Source of the DNA: Adiantum capillus-veneris | Taxonomy: Eukaryota; Streptophyta; Polypodiopsida; Polypodiales; Pteridaceae | Assembly (NCBI GenBank): GCA_014529385.2 | Contig: CM043969.1 | Coordinates: 70,377,176 to 70,439,175 of the forward strand | Reading direction: 5' to 3' | DNA length: 62,000 nucleotides | Shown here: piece after piece, positions 1-11,301 of the stretch | Layout of the letters: each line of letters starts with the position of its first letter | Numbering within the stretch: position 1 is the first letter of the stretch | Notes under the pieces: generated by a model | The model's input: the letters and a program-made list of their open reading frames with translations, nothing else | Told to the model about the DNA's origin: nothing | Database searches by the model: none | Made by a program: the position numbers and the translations under genes

Positions 1-1457
1 ACAAAGCATACATATGTTTAGTTATGTCAATTTCAAGCAGTGATCTGATTCTTATGCCCAACTGTCATGGTGCAATGCAATAGTGCACCTCACAATGAAG
101 TGAAAAAATCAATGGCACATCATTCAGGTATGCATACAACCTGAGGTACACTAGGTATTAGTGTCCTGATTCAAACATTATCATGGATTACTACACAGAT
201 AGAGAATGGCAACACAAAACAGATGGCTCCCCTTAGCGGGGTATGTCTTACAACCTTGACACATTCGCTTCGAGAGTATTTCCCTTTTTAATTTATTATG
301 CATGTATTTTGAATGATACTATCTTTGTAGGAGACTTGGAGAGAAGTTACTCCCCCCTCTCTCTCTATACATATGAGGGAAATGTAGTATTGCAATTCTA
401 TGCAGGATGTAAACTCCTTGCACGTCTGACACTTGAATGGGCCGGCATGTAGTGTTGATAAATTGTGAAGAGTCGGTGGAAGAATAAAAACATCCAGCAA
501 TGGTAAGTGTCAACCCTAAACGTGCCCTAAACCAGTAGTATGAAGTGGAAATTTAGTAATGAATCTAAGAAAGACTTGTTTGAAAATTGATCATTGTGAA
601 GGCAAAGGCCCACCCCCTTCTTGCCATGCCAAAAGATAACTCATTGTGTTTGATGTGAATGGTGTCCTCTTGAAACATTGGTGGTGAAAAAGTGCTCCCT
701 CCCATGCTGCGCATAATGCATAATATAGGGCAAATGGGTGTGTCACTATGATCAATCCTATTGGTATTGCTTATAGAGATATTCAAGATTTTCAATGTAG
801 GGGTGTGGGGCTCTATGCAAGAGAAAATCTCACCCCAATTATGGAGTTAATAAAAAGTAAATATAGAGAGGCTCGCTACGGTGAGACATATTTTAAGTTT
901 ACCTTACATCAAGGACATTGTGACGAGAGATGCAAAATGAAGATAGATGTCCATCATTCAATGTATTGTTTGTGAAGAACTTTAGATCTCAATTTGTTCC
1001 ACCTTACATCATGCATCCTTAGACACCATTCTAGTGGATGGAAGCCCCGAGAAGGCAATCAAAAACCCACCTCACATGCTTGTCACATTGAGAAGTTACA
1101 AGGGAGTGAGCAAAAACAATGTGCTCCTCATAAATTTACTCCTATATCTAAAAGGTCTACATGCATATCCTCAGTGAGCATCGGATTATGTCAAGAACAA
1201 GCCTTTTTGAAAGGGTGAGCAAAGTATGTCAATAATAGGTAATTGTTTATAGTTCGTATCTACCATGATGTTTGGACAAATTTTGAACATTAAATTACTT
1301 TTTTCTTTGAGCATTGTGCCTAACCAATATTTGAATGTCGTTTTTGTAGTGCATGGTGGGGAAGAAAATAACATGGTGGAGATAACACACCATCATAGAG
1401 GAGATGGCGCTCTCATGGCACATAAAAATTACTGATGAGAGGACAAAAATAAGCGTG
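1..1457. other. No recognisable gene
   Basis: Only short ORFs (75 codons or fewer) occur on either strand. None shows a domain I know or is supported by a second copy in the window. Base composition is ordinary and no terminal repeats were seen. The stretch ends at the inferred left end of an LTR at 1458. It is probably intergenic DNA or strongly decayed mobile-element sequence. Confidence 0.5.
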
Positions 1458-2275
1458 TTGTAATGTATCCAACATTTTTTAATAAAACTATTTCATTTAC
1501 TTTGCAAAAGTATTTAAGATTCATATTTTTTTAAATCATAAAGCGTTCCAGCGGAATGATTGGATCAGAAATCGGACTCTGAAACTATCAATTATGACTC
1601 TTATTCACTTGGAAACAATAGGTTGATATGGGAAACTTAAACCTCAAGACTATATCTAAAGCTAAGAGTTGACTCTTAAGAAAGAAGGAGTAATTTTAGG
1701 AAAGAGAGAGTAATTTTAGGAAAGGAAGAATATTTTTAGGAAAGGATGTTGCGGGTGAGTGGCTCACCCATAACAGCCTGGCTTTGGTTTGGGACTTCAA
1801 GCTTCGGTTCTCTGTTGGCGGTCTCCTTGGAGTGCAGCTTTTTGATGGCAAATGCTTCATCTATGCTCCTTTTTTTTGTTGCCAAGCCCAATGAGACACT
1901 ATGGTGGTGGGTGGCAGCTACTCCGATGTGGTGACATCTCGAATCTCGGCTCGGGTGATGGGGACTTCGGCCCCATCGATGGTACTTATTTCTCCTCCAA
2001 GGGTGGCACCCTATTTAGCCAATGTATTTGAATATATGGTTTTCTTAAGGATGGTCTTGAACTTTGGGTTATGGTTGGTATCTAATGTTGTGGGATTGGA
2101 TATGGTCTATCTAGATTCCTTGGCTCTATCGATGAGCATGGCTCTCCTTGTAATTTTTTGATTTGTTTAATATATTCATTCATTGTTGTGAGTTTTGCCA
2201 AAAAAAAAAAAGGAAAGGAGGAGTAGAATGAGTATTTACAGAAAAGGAGTATTTTTAGAGAAGAAAGAAAAGTAA
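1458..2275 (+). mobile_element. LTR of family X, left part (split copy 1)
   Basis: This stretch matches, in inverted orientation, the repeat at about 17240-17592. Shared sequence includes the TGTAATGTATC start, the run of TTTTAGGAAAG-type repeats near 1680-1745 and the stretch just before the TAA at 2273. The copy is interrupted at 1747-2210 by a retroposon and then broken at 2275 by a DNA transposon. It resumes at 29263. The second copy lies directly downstream of a polypurine tract (17594-17603, minus strand), which is why I read family X as an LTR. By eye the two copies are clearly diverged, so this one is old. Confidence 0.7.
1747..2210 (+). mobile_element. Poly(A) retroposon with perfect 9-bp TSD
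   Basis: A 464-bp insertion sits between two copies of AGGAAAGGA (1738-1746 and 2211-2219) and ends in an 11-A tail (2200-2210). The paralogous X repeat on the minus strand near 17286-17311 carries the uninterrupted site with one copy of the 9-mer, so the empty site is visible in this window. A poly(A) tail plus target duplication is the signature of target-primed reverse transcription, by a LINE or by a sequence it mobilised. Two overlapping short ORFs (1746-1934, 1901-2161) contain no motif I recognise. I cannot tell a 5'-truncated LINE from a SINE or a processed transcript. Confidence 0.75.
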
Positions 2276-2439
2276 GGCCCCTGTCACACTGGGACACCCG
2301 GCCATGATGAGGTGTCCAATGATGTCCACTAGGCCAACATGCGCCCCAAATTGGCCGTGTTGGTTTGCTGTCACACTAGAGCACCCGGAAGGCGGACTTG
2401 CGTTTAAAAAAAGAAACACCTTGCGCACGCTACCAGACT

Positions 2440-2620
2440 AGCAACCTTGCCTGTGCAAAACGCGAGCAGAATTTGAGCTGATGATGAGAGCAACCTGTCC
2501 AAAACGCAAGCTCTCTCTCGGCCTGTGCAGAATGTAACCAGAACGCAACCAGCCTGTGTTGGATATGAGCAACCTGTCCAGAACACAAGCAGCCTGAGGC
2601 AGAATGTGAGCAAAATGCGA
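2440..2620. repeat. Degenerate minisatellite inside Harbinger left arm
   Basis: Loose repeats of the type CCTGTCCAGAACGCAAGC recur about every 35-60 bases, with alternating CCTGTGCAGAATG forms. They lie between the left terminal repeat and the transposase 3' end. Harbinger subterminal regions often carry repeated motifs that bind the partner Myb protein; whether these do is inference. The rest of 2276-2865 shows nothing else. Confidence 0.5.
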
Positions 2621-2865
2621 GCTAATGAGACTGCTGCATTCTGCGGATTACCTCGCTAGAAGACGGAAAGAAAACACACTTTTTAACTGAGCAATCCAGG
2701 TTAACAACTAGGACAACCGGCCAATCATTGAACAATTATTGATTACGAAATGTTCTCGAAGTAAAAATAAAATCCACTTTTCTTAAATAAGAGACAAAAC
2801 TTCAAAGAAAATTGCCGCAAGGTAGACTTGCATTTTATGATGCAACAAACAATGCATCTTGCATG

Positions 2866-4103
2866 TCATATTCCCTCAACTTCATCATCAGCACTATCAT
2901 TGTCACTGTCAATTACATTCGTGGTTCCAAATGCCAATTGGACATTTTGTTGCGTGTGCTCTTTATACATTACCCTTGCCAAATTGTCGTGCCTGGCAGC
3001 TTTGAAGCCCAAGTGATGTGCATTGCTTTCACAATCATCGTCATCTTCTTCTACCTCAATACTATAACCTCCATCATTTTGTCCACGTGCTACTACTTGA
3101 TCCTTAGTTTGTGGCCTAATATCTTGCAACTCACCCAAAACTGATGTTGTCATATGGCCTTGTTCTCTACGTGAAAATCTTTGAACCTCCAGCTTTGCAT
3201 CCCTAATCCATTCCATGTTGAACTGGTCTTTGTGCACCAACATATGTTATGTAGGACCAAACATGCCACGACAAGAGATGGCATGTTGTAGAGTTTCATG
3301 TCGCAACGCTTCAAAATAATGTGAAAACGAGCTTTCAACATACCAAAAGCCCTCTCTACTGCCATGCAAGTTGATGGCTGTATGAAATTCCAATAATATT
3401 TATCATCAGGTAAGCCATCCTTACTACCTTTGAAAGGAACCAACATATATGGACAAGCAGAATAAGCACAATCCCCGACAAGGCATAACTCATTAAGCTT
3501 TTCCTTCTCACATCTTTTTCCAAGCTCACTTCTTGAGAAATTCATAGAGTCGTGGATGGAACCTTCCCACCCGACGTCATAGTCCCACACCATGCAATTA
3601 GAGTCCACTGGCAGCTGGAGGAGAATGGAATGAAATCCTTTCCGATTGAAATAATCCACAGCATTCTCCCTGGGTGCAATGATAGGTATGTGTGACCCAT
3701 CAATTGCCCCAATGACATTGGGTATGCCATGAATTTGTTGAAACTCCTCAGCCAATTGCAACATTCGAGTGCGTGATGGCCAACGTATATAGAAATCACG
3801 TAAACCACTTGTACAGACTGCCTTGCAAAAATCCAGCACGATCTTTGGACCTGTACTTCTAGCACGACCATAAATATCTGCAAGTACCTCCACATTAGCT
3901 CCGCTTGCAAGTCTATGCAAGGAAAGTGCAACCCTATCCTCCAAGCTGATTTCTCTACGCATACGCGTGTTTTGTCGCTTCATTGTTGGGGCCAACATAG
4001 AGCAAATTCACTCAAATGTATTTTTACTCACCCGATGACGTTTTCTGAACATCTTCTCATCCCATGAACCAAGCAGAAAGCGTTGTAGGTAGCCTTGGGG
4101 ACG
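2866..4103 (-). pseudogene. Harbinger DDE transposase, broken
   Basis: This is a nuclease-type transposase (DDE_Tnp_4 superfamily) that would cut and insert the element. The main open part is 3150-3998. The acidic triad is visible: Asp in VIGAIDGSHIPI, Asp in CLVGDCAYSA and Glu in VERAFGMLKARF, followed by VACLVLHNIC. Three breaks are seen. An in-frame TGA lies near 4010 between NTFE and ICSM. A one-base frameshift near 3243 moves the C-terminal tail (2866-3243, acidic) to another frame. The N-terminus is lost at 4103, where retrotransposon gag sequence is joined to codons for GYLQRFLLGSWDEKMFRKRH. It cannot make an active enzyme as it stands. Confidence 0.85.
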
Positions 4104-4857
4104 GGATATCCAAGTCCCTGCAATGTTGTTTCCACCAGATCTTGGCATCACCAGACAAGCGGAACATTGCAAGCATGGTTTGGTTCTCGGGTTGTGTTCC
4201 CGCAGCTTCGAAATAGTCGTCCATTGCTTCCATCCATACTTCTGCATCTCTTTCCACATTTTCCCCTTCGCCTTTAAAGGTTGGAGGCTGAGCTTGTTTA
4301 AGGAGGAGCTTCTTCTCTTGCGCTGCCGAGTAGAGAGCAGCAGGCGGTGCCTATCCAATGGTATAAAACTCATTACTATAGCACTCTTCTCAAATGAACC
4401 TAAGCTTTTCCATACTCAAGAAGAAATTTAACTTTTTGGGCTTAACCAGCCTACTTAATCTGTACATCTATCACAAATGATTTTAACCATTCCACCATTT
4501 AAATTCCATTGAATACATCCAAAATTGTCCGACAAATAATGGTAAAAACTTTACTCGAGAGCTTTGATCCATACTTATAACTTTATGTGCATCAACAGGC
4601 TACCTGCCCGCAGCACTAGTCGCACCAACGACTTCTCAAAAAAAAACATCATGTGGAACCCACTGAATCCCAACAAGCTCAACGAGTAAAACACTTTAAC
4701 ATCACTCAGGAGACAATCCACTAGACAAATCCAATGTCATTATTCTGGGAAACATCATGCTCAAGCTTTGAGTACGAGCTATCCTACAATCCCTTAGTTT
4801 TTAAAATTTCAAACAACATCATTTTCCAGTTCGTAAACCTATAGCTCTGATACCAGG
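4104..4857 (-). pseudogene. Family Y internal region, partial second gag copy
   Basis: This stretch is nearly identical to 23490-24237 (about a dozen differences in 745 bases by eye). It holds a primer-binding site (4844-4855), a leader, the predicted gag exon-2 acceptor (exon would start at 4350, AG at 4351-4352) and the first gag codons with WMEAMDDYFEAAGTQ and AKIWWKQHC. It stops abruptly at 4104, joined to the Harbinger transposase through a shared GATATCC microhomology. In minus orientation it follows the LTR at 4858-22599, so the Y locus reads LTR-gag-LTR-gag(partial). The rest of this copy and its outer LTR are missing, presumably by deletion that also removed Harbinger sequence. Confidence 0.75.
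4844..4855 (-). other. Primer-binding site (initiator tRNA-Met type)
   Basis: The minus strand reads TGGTATCAGAGC two bases past the LTR end (ACA at 4858-4860). This is the standard plant LTR-retrotransposon primer site, complementary to the 3' end of initiator methionine tRNA. It fixes the minus-strand orientation of family Y and the LTR boundary. The equivalent site at 24224-24235 differs by one base. Confidence 0.85.
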
Positions 4858-5172
4858 TGTGAGGTCCCCACCCCGTCGTATCAAACAACGGATCTGATGG
4901 TAAACCTGGTGGCCACTAGATCTATAGCGGAAGCAACAATGTGGTTCAGGGTTCAACTAGTGGACGATCTCTCATCACAAAGTGAGTCGAGTTCGAGCCT
5001 ACTAGTAATGAGATCTAGCTCCACCTCGCAGGGGAAGCGTACTTAAACTATTTAGCGATCCTAAGACCCACCTTCCAAGAGGAGAGAAACCCCGAGTGCC
5101 TTTTTTCCCATGTTTCAGAGGCACGTACTCTCGAGGATTCGCCGCTCTAGGGGCAATGAGTAATACCAATAT
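4858..5172 (-). mobile_element. Family Y LTR1, left part (split)
   Basis: Almost identical to the left end of LTR2 at 24238-24552, starting TGTGAGGTCCCCACCCC. It breaks off after CCAATAT, and the remainder of this LTR resumes at about 20138. About 19 bases present in LTR2 at the break are missing, so the intervening 15 kb did not enter by a clean insertion, or the junction was later trimmed. Confidence 0.75.
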
Positions 5173-7400
5173 ATCAAGATGATATGTAGAATCGTGGAAC
5201 AACTCCCCGTTTACTTCTTGCTTATTTTCATTTTTTCTTGATTGTCCTGAGTTTTGGTAATCATCATCTTCTATTAGCTCAACAATGTAGTATGGAACCA
5301 CATCATAACCATCTTGGTCACAAAACTTAGCCATCGGTTCCTCCGCAATAGCGCACACATCTAAGATTGCTAGAATATTTTTCCATTCTAAAGGTTCTAA
5401 GGACTCTTTTGGAAAAGGTTTCGAAATGTATTTTGTATCCTCAATAGCTATGTCTAGAATGCATTCTTCTCATTTTAGGCTACCACAATTAGATGCCCCA
5501 CACATCCACAACTCCTTTGGTTTTCCTAGCTAGGCTAGAAGTTCTGACCCTACTAATGTAGGAGAATCAAACTCCTCTATCGAGGTTCAGTCCACATATT
5601 TGTAGATATGGTCTTTAAGGTTTATTCTCGTAGAAGGATCATCCAAGTATTATGTCGTAGTTATTTTTCTTGTCAAAATCCACGATTGCAAAGGTATGCT
5701 CGTACTCGATTCTACAAGATGTAACAACTACCTTTTCTAAAAGCCCTATGGATCTCTCCATATAGCCGTTAGCAAGTTGCAATTTCATCTTGGTGGTCCT
5801 CAAAGCTGGTTTCCCCCATTTCTTCCATACATCCTTTGTTGTGATGGCTACACCAGCTCCACTATCAATAATTGCCATGGTGGTGACACCATCTAATTCA
5901 AATAGGAGCGTAGTATTTCTATCTTTCCCTTCACAATATTCTCCTACCTTGTTTAAGGGTATTGGTTGCATGTTTAATTGAGGTTTCTCTAATTCCTTGA
6001 TTCCTTCCCGCATTCGTGAATTTGGATCCCTTACTCCAAATTTTTCGAGACATTTTCCTACCATATTCCACATATTAGGTCTTATTTTGAGAAGCTTGGC
6101 GAGATTAATGGTACAAGTCACTGGAGTTGATAAGATGGTTATCTACCCCTGGGAGTCCATACCCTTCCTTGTAGAGAGTCTCCGTGATGGAACAACTTTC
6201 ACATCCGACTTTGCTTCATACTCTCCCATAAGAGGGCAAAGCTCTCAAAGATATAGGTTGACTATCCCAAGATCTCACGAATCCCTTGTCTCTCCAATAC
6301 GAGTGTATCTCTAGATCTGCTTGAGGTCCTGCCTCAAGTTCTTTAATAGGAGGAAGAAATGCATATTCTCCCATACTGGTTTCATTAACCCTTTGGCTTA
6401 GTTCATTAGCTTCATTGGCTTCCCTTATCTACCTCCAAAGGTCATTCAAGCCCTCGTATCCTTTATACAATTCCGGTATGATAGGTTGAAAACCTTTTGA
6501 TGTTTGGTCTGTTGTGTTCAACACTATCCTAGGTTTTTCAATTGAATGTTCAGGTTCCAATTCAATTTCCGGGCTAACATTTATTCTTTCATATCCTTGT
6601 GTTGGAGGGTTCCTTGGTATTGATATTGGAAGTTCTACCTCCTCCACTTGTTTCCTTGCAGTTGGCTCTAGTAAGGTTTGCGCTGTTTGGATCATCTTTT
6701 GACACATTTCCAATCTCTATTTTTCTAACTCAGCATAGGGATATGTCATCCATTTTGTTCCTGAGTTTGGTCAATTTTAAGCCTTGATTCATATGCTTTC
6801 AAGAGTGCATCTAGATGTTTGTTTACTTTCTCTACTAGCACAGATCGCTTGATCTCGCACTTTTAAATTCCCCTTTCTTCTCAACCTCTATGTCTGTTGT
6901 GTTTCTGGTTTTTGAATCATTTGTCTTTCAAGTTTTCTAGTTTGTCTTTGGTTCGTTGTAATTCTTTCGTTGGGACATTTTGTTCTCTTTCTTTCCTAAC
7001 TTCTACGCGTGCTTTTCTAGCCTTCCATGTGTTTGTTGGCTTTTTTCTTCAATGCTAGGTGATTTTAGTCCTAATTCTTCATTTACAGGTCCTCCTTTCT
7101 CTTTTTGAGCTTGAGCTCGTGTGATAACCTGTATAGGTTATTATTGTTCTGTTTTCTGAAACACTGCTTGAAGGAATTGCCTCTAAAATGTTTATAGTTG
7201 TTTTAATCACTTTGCTTGGATTTTTTGGACAATTGGGGATCAAATGATTGATACCACAGTCTGAACAATACGAATTGACTCTGACAATTTTCGTATGAGG
7301 ATAGTTTTTCATAAGATGGTAGCCCCCACATTTACAACATGGTCCCAATGGTTGTCGTGGAGCTCCTTGAGCACCCCTTTGTTGGTATGTCTTGCAGCTG
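5173..7400 (-). pseudogene. Ty3/gypsy gag-protease fragment, decayed
   Basis: Reading leftward on the minus strand there is a zinc-knuckle-like segment (7079-7486: CCKCGGYHLMKNYPH, then a second Cys cluster CSDCGINHLIPNC), a linker ORF (6429-6713) and a retropepsin (5639-6121) with the catalytic motif AIIDSGAGVAITT and ending NYDIILG, as aspartic proteases of Ty3 elements do. A further minus-strand tail runs to 5173 in broken frames. Gag matrix and reverse transcriptase are absent. The protease plus double Cys cluster suggest a Tat/Athila-like lineage, but that assignment is weak. The fragment is inserted in family Y LTR1. Confidence 0.65.
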
Positions 7401-7787
7401 AAGGAACCAACTCTACAAGGAACTATAATGGATTTAATAGCTTTAGGGAAAGAGCGAGGAGAACCTTCAACCAAGGATATCAACAACGTGGAGTAGCTGC
7501 AGTAGCGAACTTGGACCTTCCCAAACGTTAGATGCTATGGATGCAATCAAATGGGGCCCTATAGAAATAATTGTCCAGAAGAGAAAAAGCCTCGAACTAA
7601 TGCTAGAGCCATTTCTCAAAATCAAGGAGACAATCTAAGAGGAGGTAGAAATGGAGGACAAGGTAGAGGAAGAGCAAGAGGAGCCAGAGCTTATGCAATT
7701 ATGGGAGAACCAACCTTAATGAACGAGGAAGATGAAAGAGCCGCTCGCTTGGCCACAATTAGCAATCCTAGAGCTCAACAACAATAG
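7401..7787 (+). pseudogene. Family W gag, C-terminal part
   Basis: A plus-strand gag tail. An Arg-rich segment (RERARRTFNQGYQQRG) is followed by a zinc knuckle CYGCNQMGPYRNNC, in which the expected His is Pro. An RG-rich tract (GGRNGGQGRGRARGARA) comes next and the protein ends near EDERAARLATISNP. The tail matches the end of family Y gag (DERAAMYDATANP), so W and Y are related. There is a frame break near 7531. No protease or polymerase follows: the gag stop is followed by about 870 bases of non-coding DNA and then a polypurine tract and LTR, so W is also gag-only. Confidence 0.7.
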
Positions 7788-8653
7788 GTAGTTTTGTAAA
7801 CCACTATAAACTGATAATGTAAAAATTTGAGCTAGTTATATATGATACTTGTATACATTATTTTCTTTCCCAAAACTACTTAAGGAATCTAAAGTTAGAT
7901 TAACATTCAATCAAGAAATTAAGGGTAGATCTAGCAAATAAGAAAGAGGTTCTCGTAAGGAAGGTAGAATTCAAATCTTAGAAATAAGATGGTTATCTAA
8001 AAACCAACTCATATTCCTTGTGCACAAGATAGCCTTCCTTCGAAAAGACCTAGATATTCAAGTCTTAATGTACGAGACTAATAGGAAGCCAAAAGAACTC
8101 TTTGTATGATACCTCTTAAAACCCTTTACATAATGTTGGTCAACCAGGTTAGAGTACAGAGGGGATACCTTTAGTGAAATGGTGGAAGCTTGTGCCGAAT
8201 GTAGATTTCTTAGAATGGCAAGAACATACCGAGCGCGTTCAGATTGGCAAAACTGGAATACATAATACTTGTTGAATGCTGATTGCTCTGAATGGTCAGT
8301 TAGACCGAGCGCGTTCATGTTGACAAGGTGGATATATGAATCTTTTATGGAATGGATTTAACCTAGTTTTTGAGATGATACAATTAGTTTGTAAAGTTTT
8401 TTAAGATAGGCTGAAAATTGAGAGTTTCTCGGGAAAATTTGAGTAATTAGTAAGGAATTGTGGAAACTCCAACCAGATTGTATCCTTGAGACTAGAGAGA
8501 GAACTCTTAAAAAAAGAGTAATCAATAACAATTGGTAAAGTGGAAAGATTATCCCACCAGAGGTGCCACTTAGGAAGATGAAACCTCTTTTTTCAAAGTC
8601 TTTTCCAATTTCGGTTGAGATGAGGGCATCTCAAATTCTTAAGTTGGGGTGAT
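7788..8653 (+). other. Family W 3' non-coding region and polypurine tract
   Basis: There is no convincing ORF. At 8620-8653 the sequence GAGATGAGGGCATCTCAA is followed by AGTTGGGGTGAT and then TGTAAGGTCTCCC. The same order (GAGATGAGGACATCTCAA, purine tract, TGTAAGGTCTCTG) occurs on the minus strand at 22600-22640 in family Y. I read 8642-8653 as the polypurine tract that primes plus-strand DNA. Confidence 0.65.
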
Positions 8654-9709
8654 TGTAAGGTCTCCCTTTCTAGCTGTCGGGAGTGAACTCAACGCTTTAT
8701 GAGAAATCATTGATCATACAAACAGGTAAAAACACTATCTCAAAAGCAATTAAAAATGGTATTTAGCACAAGAAACCCAGGGCTAGAATTTTTTAGAATT
8801 AAGGTCAGACAAAAATTGACTCCGCTAGCCGCTCTGAAAGATTCAATGTCAATTAATTTGCTAAGAAAAATTAAATGGTTGTAGTAATCATTTAAGCATA
8901 GAATTTTACTAAGGCCTCCCAGATATTTTTCCAAATATTTATGAAAACAACAAAAAATAGATCAAAATTTAGCAGATTTGATTTTTAAAGCTGGCAGGTG
9001 CTGGGAGGGATCATCACTAACTTGCCAGGGACAAGAATATCAGCAGAAGGCACTAGGAGAGCTATAGATCTTGGGATGCAACCTACTACCATTTCTAGCC
9101 TGTAAGTGTCAGAAATCTATAAATAGGACCCCCTTGCGTCTCTCTATGTGAGAAAAAACTATACCTGATTATGAATGGTAATTAGCCTAATCTCATTTTA
9201 ATTAGAAAAATTATGCTAAATTACCTCTATTTTCTTAATTAATATAATTAATTAAGAAGATTAAACCTCTTTATAGTATAAATTACTCTCTTAACTCTTT
9301 ATATTTTTCTAATTACTTAGATTAAGATTAGGTATATTAATCTAATTAATTATTAAACCATATTAGAGATGACATTAATCTTTTTAGTCTTAAATTAAGA
9401 ATGTTACTACAACATTATTACCACAAATTGATTAGGTTGCTAAGAAGCTAGAAAAATTATATCATAATTTTTATTACTTTTTGGGATTAATTATACAAAA
9501 ATTAACTATTTTTAAAAACAAACTAATAAAAAATCTACTTAATTAACTCAAATATTCCTAAGTTAATTATCACTATTAGAAAATACTATTAAGAATACGG
9601 GGTAATTACAACAGCTATCAAAAAATTGGTCTAAGCATTTAATTAAGCTGAAATTATATGTTTTAAGCAACAAATTAATCATAAAAATTAGTAGACTAAC
9701 TTATATGAT

Positions 9710-10620
9710 TATGTGCTATTAATCAGAGGTAGTTTACATCATGAGTAAGCCATAATAATTATCTTAAGGTCAAAAAATAAATTTATCTATTTATCTAAGA
9801 AAAGATTAAGTAATTCTAGCTAAAATTAAAAAAAGAAAATTAGTTAATCAAGCTAGAGAACTATGTGCTATTTATGAGAGTTAGTTTGCATCATAAATAA
9901 GCCGTGAAAATTATCTTAAGGTCAGAAAATTGATATAGCTATTTATCTTAGCCTAAATAGACTAATTCTAGCTAAAATTAAAAGGGGGAAATTATTTAGT
10001 CAAGTTAGATAAATATGTGCTATTTTTTAGAGTTAGTTTAAATTATAAGTAAGACATGATAATAATCTTAAGGTTAAAAAATAAATTTAGCTATTTATCT
10101 AAGCCAAAAGAGATAAATTTTAGCTACAATTAAAAAGGGAAAATTGGCTAATCAAGTTAGATAATTATGTGCTATTTATTAGAGTTATTTTATTTTGTAA
10201 TTAAGCCATGGTAATTATCTTAAGATAAAAAATTAATTTAGCAATTTATCTAAGCCAAAATAGTCTAATTCTAGTTGAAATTAAAAGGGAAAAATTAGCT
10301 AATCAAATTAAATGATTATGTGCTATTTATCATAGCTATTTGATATCATAAGCAAGACATGCTAGTTGTCTTAAGGAAAAAAATTTAATATAGCTATTTA
10401 TCTAAACCAAAATAGACTAATTCTAGCTAAAATCAAAAGGAGAAAATTAACTAATCAAGTTAGATAATTATGTGCTATTTATCAAAGTTATTTCACATCA
10501 TAAGTAAGCCTTGATAGTAGCTTAAGGTTAAAATGTTAGTTTAGATATTTAATTAGACCTAAATAGACTAATTTTAGTTAAAAATGAAAGGATAAAATTA
10601 GATAACTAGCTTGGATAATT
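9710..10620 (+). repeat. 152-bp tandem array, six units
   Basis: The anchor TATGTGCTATTTAT recurs at 9710, 9862, 10014, 10166, 10317 and 10469, giving spacings of 152, 152, 152, 151 and 152. Each unit carries the same ordered blocks: AATTATCTTAAGG, AGCTATTTATCTAAG, AGACTAATTCTAGCTAAAAT and CTAATCAAGTTAGAT. A seventh unit after 10620 is degenerate. The array lies inside the W LTR between its TATA box and its putative first coding exon. The near-constant period despite sequence divergence points to old head-to-tail duplication. There are no unique spacers, so it is not a CRISPR-like array. Confidence 0.9.
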
Positions 10621-11168
10621 ACAAGATAATTATCAGTGTTAGAAAATATTATTTTATACTTGTGATAATTTTAACATAAATAATTTATTAGTTTAAGTAA
10701 ATACAATTGATTAAAAACTCTATTTTTATTTAAAGATTAATTAAGATAAATAGAATCTACTGCTAAAAGTCTCTAAGAAAATTACTAGAAGTATAAACCA
10801 TTGATATAAAGCTGAGCAAATTCAATATTTGAGAGATAATGAATATAATAAATATTAAGCAAAAAAGAAGATTTTAAGCTTAATAAAGATAGGGAAATTA
10901 AAAAAGGATGCAAAAATTTATAAGAAAATTATGAGAAAACCCTTAAAGAAGCTATGATGAAGTTATCTTACCCATATAAGTAAATAAGAAATTACTAGGT
11001 CAAGAAATTAACTTTTAGGACTACAAATTTAACCTTAATTGGGTTAAAAAGAGGAATTAGATTGAATACAAAGGTTAAGTCAAGTTTTGGGAGGATGTAC
11101 CTAATAAATAGATGTCCTTTTTTATAAGGATAAGAAGCCATGGAACCAAAAGGACCCAAGCCAATCCT

Positions 11169-11300
11169 CAATCTAATGATAAGGATATTGTTCCTAAAAG
11201 AGCCAGAGAGTCGCACGACGACGAAGCCGGGCCTAGTAGTAGGCCTACTCATGAGAGCATTTAGGCCCTGACACTACAACAAATGTCCCACCAGTCCCAG
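11169..11300 (+). pseudogene. Putative LTR-embedded gag exon 1, family W
   Basis: A frame reads VPKRARESHDDEAGPSSRP and, after one TAG, ends in CCAG|GTGGGT, a consensus donor. It resembles the family Y LTR exon (MAPAKRTRFGG, then HDREAGTSN) in order and charge. The expected ATG is ATT here. The match is short and was found by eye, but it recurs at the same relative place (downstream of the TATA box, ending at a donor) in three LTR families. Confidence 0.45.
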
Positions 11301-11301
11301 G

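Larger units (their letters stand above)
8654..11301 (+). mobile_element. Family W LTR (right end not resolved)
   Basis: The LTR starts TGTAAGGTCTCCC directly after the polypurine tract. It carries a TATA box (9118-9126, CTATAAATAGG context), a long AT-rich leader with a 152-bp tandem array, and a short coding-like exon near 11169-11300 ending at a GT donor. After the donor it shares TAACATTGCATACG with family Y LTRs. The LTR probably continues past 11301, but I could not find its end or a primer-binding site. Length so far is about 2.65 kb, similar to family Y LTRs (2.79 kb). AT-rich and clearly older than Y. Confidence 0.6.

Noticed and set aside
2082-2297. Minus-strand ORF over the poly(A) retroposon end
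   Set aside because: It crosses the poly(A) tail and the target duplication, so it cannot be an ancestral reading frame.
3150-3998. Transposase as a domesticated host nuclease (HARBI1-like)
   Set aside because: It is broken by a stop, a frameshift and loss of the N-terminus, and it lies within recognisable transposon ends with its Myb partner.
4861-5172. Repeats at 4104-5172 and 23490-24552 as a segmental duplication of host DNA
   Set aside because: Primer-binding site and LTR boundaries explain both copies as parts of one retrotransposon family.
9710-10620. Regularly spaced repeats as a CRISPR-like array
   Set aside because: Units are contiguous and similar throughout, with no unique spacers and no cas-like genes; it is a plant tandem repeat.
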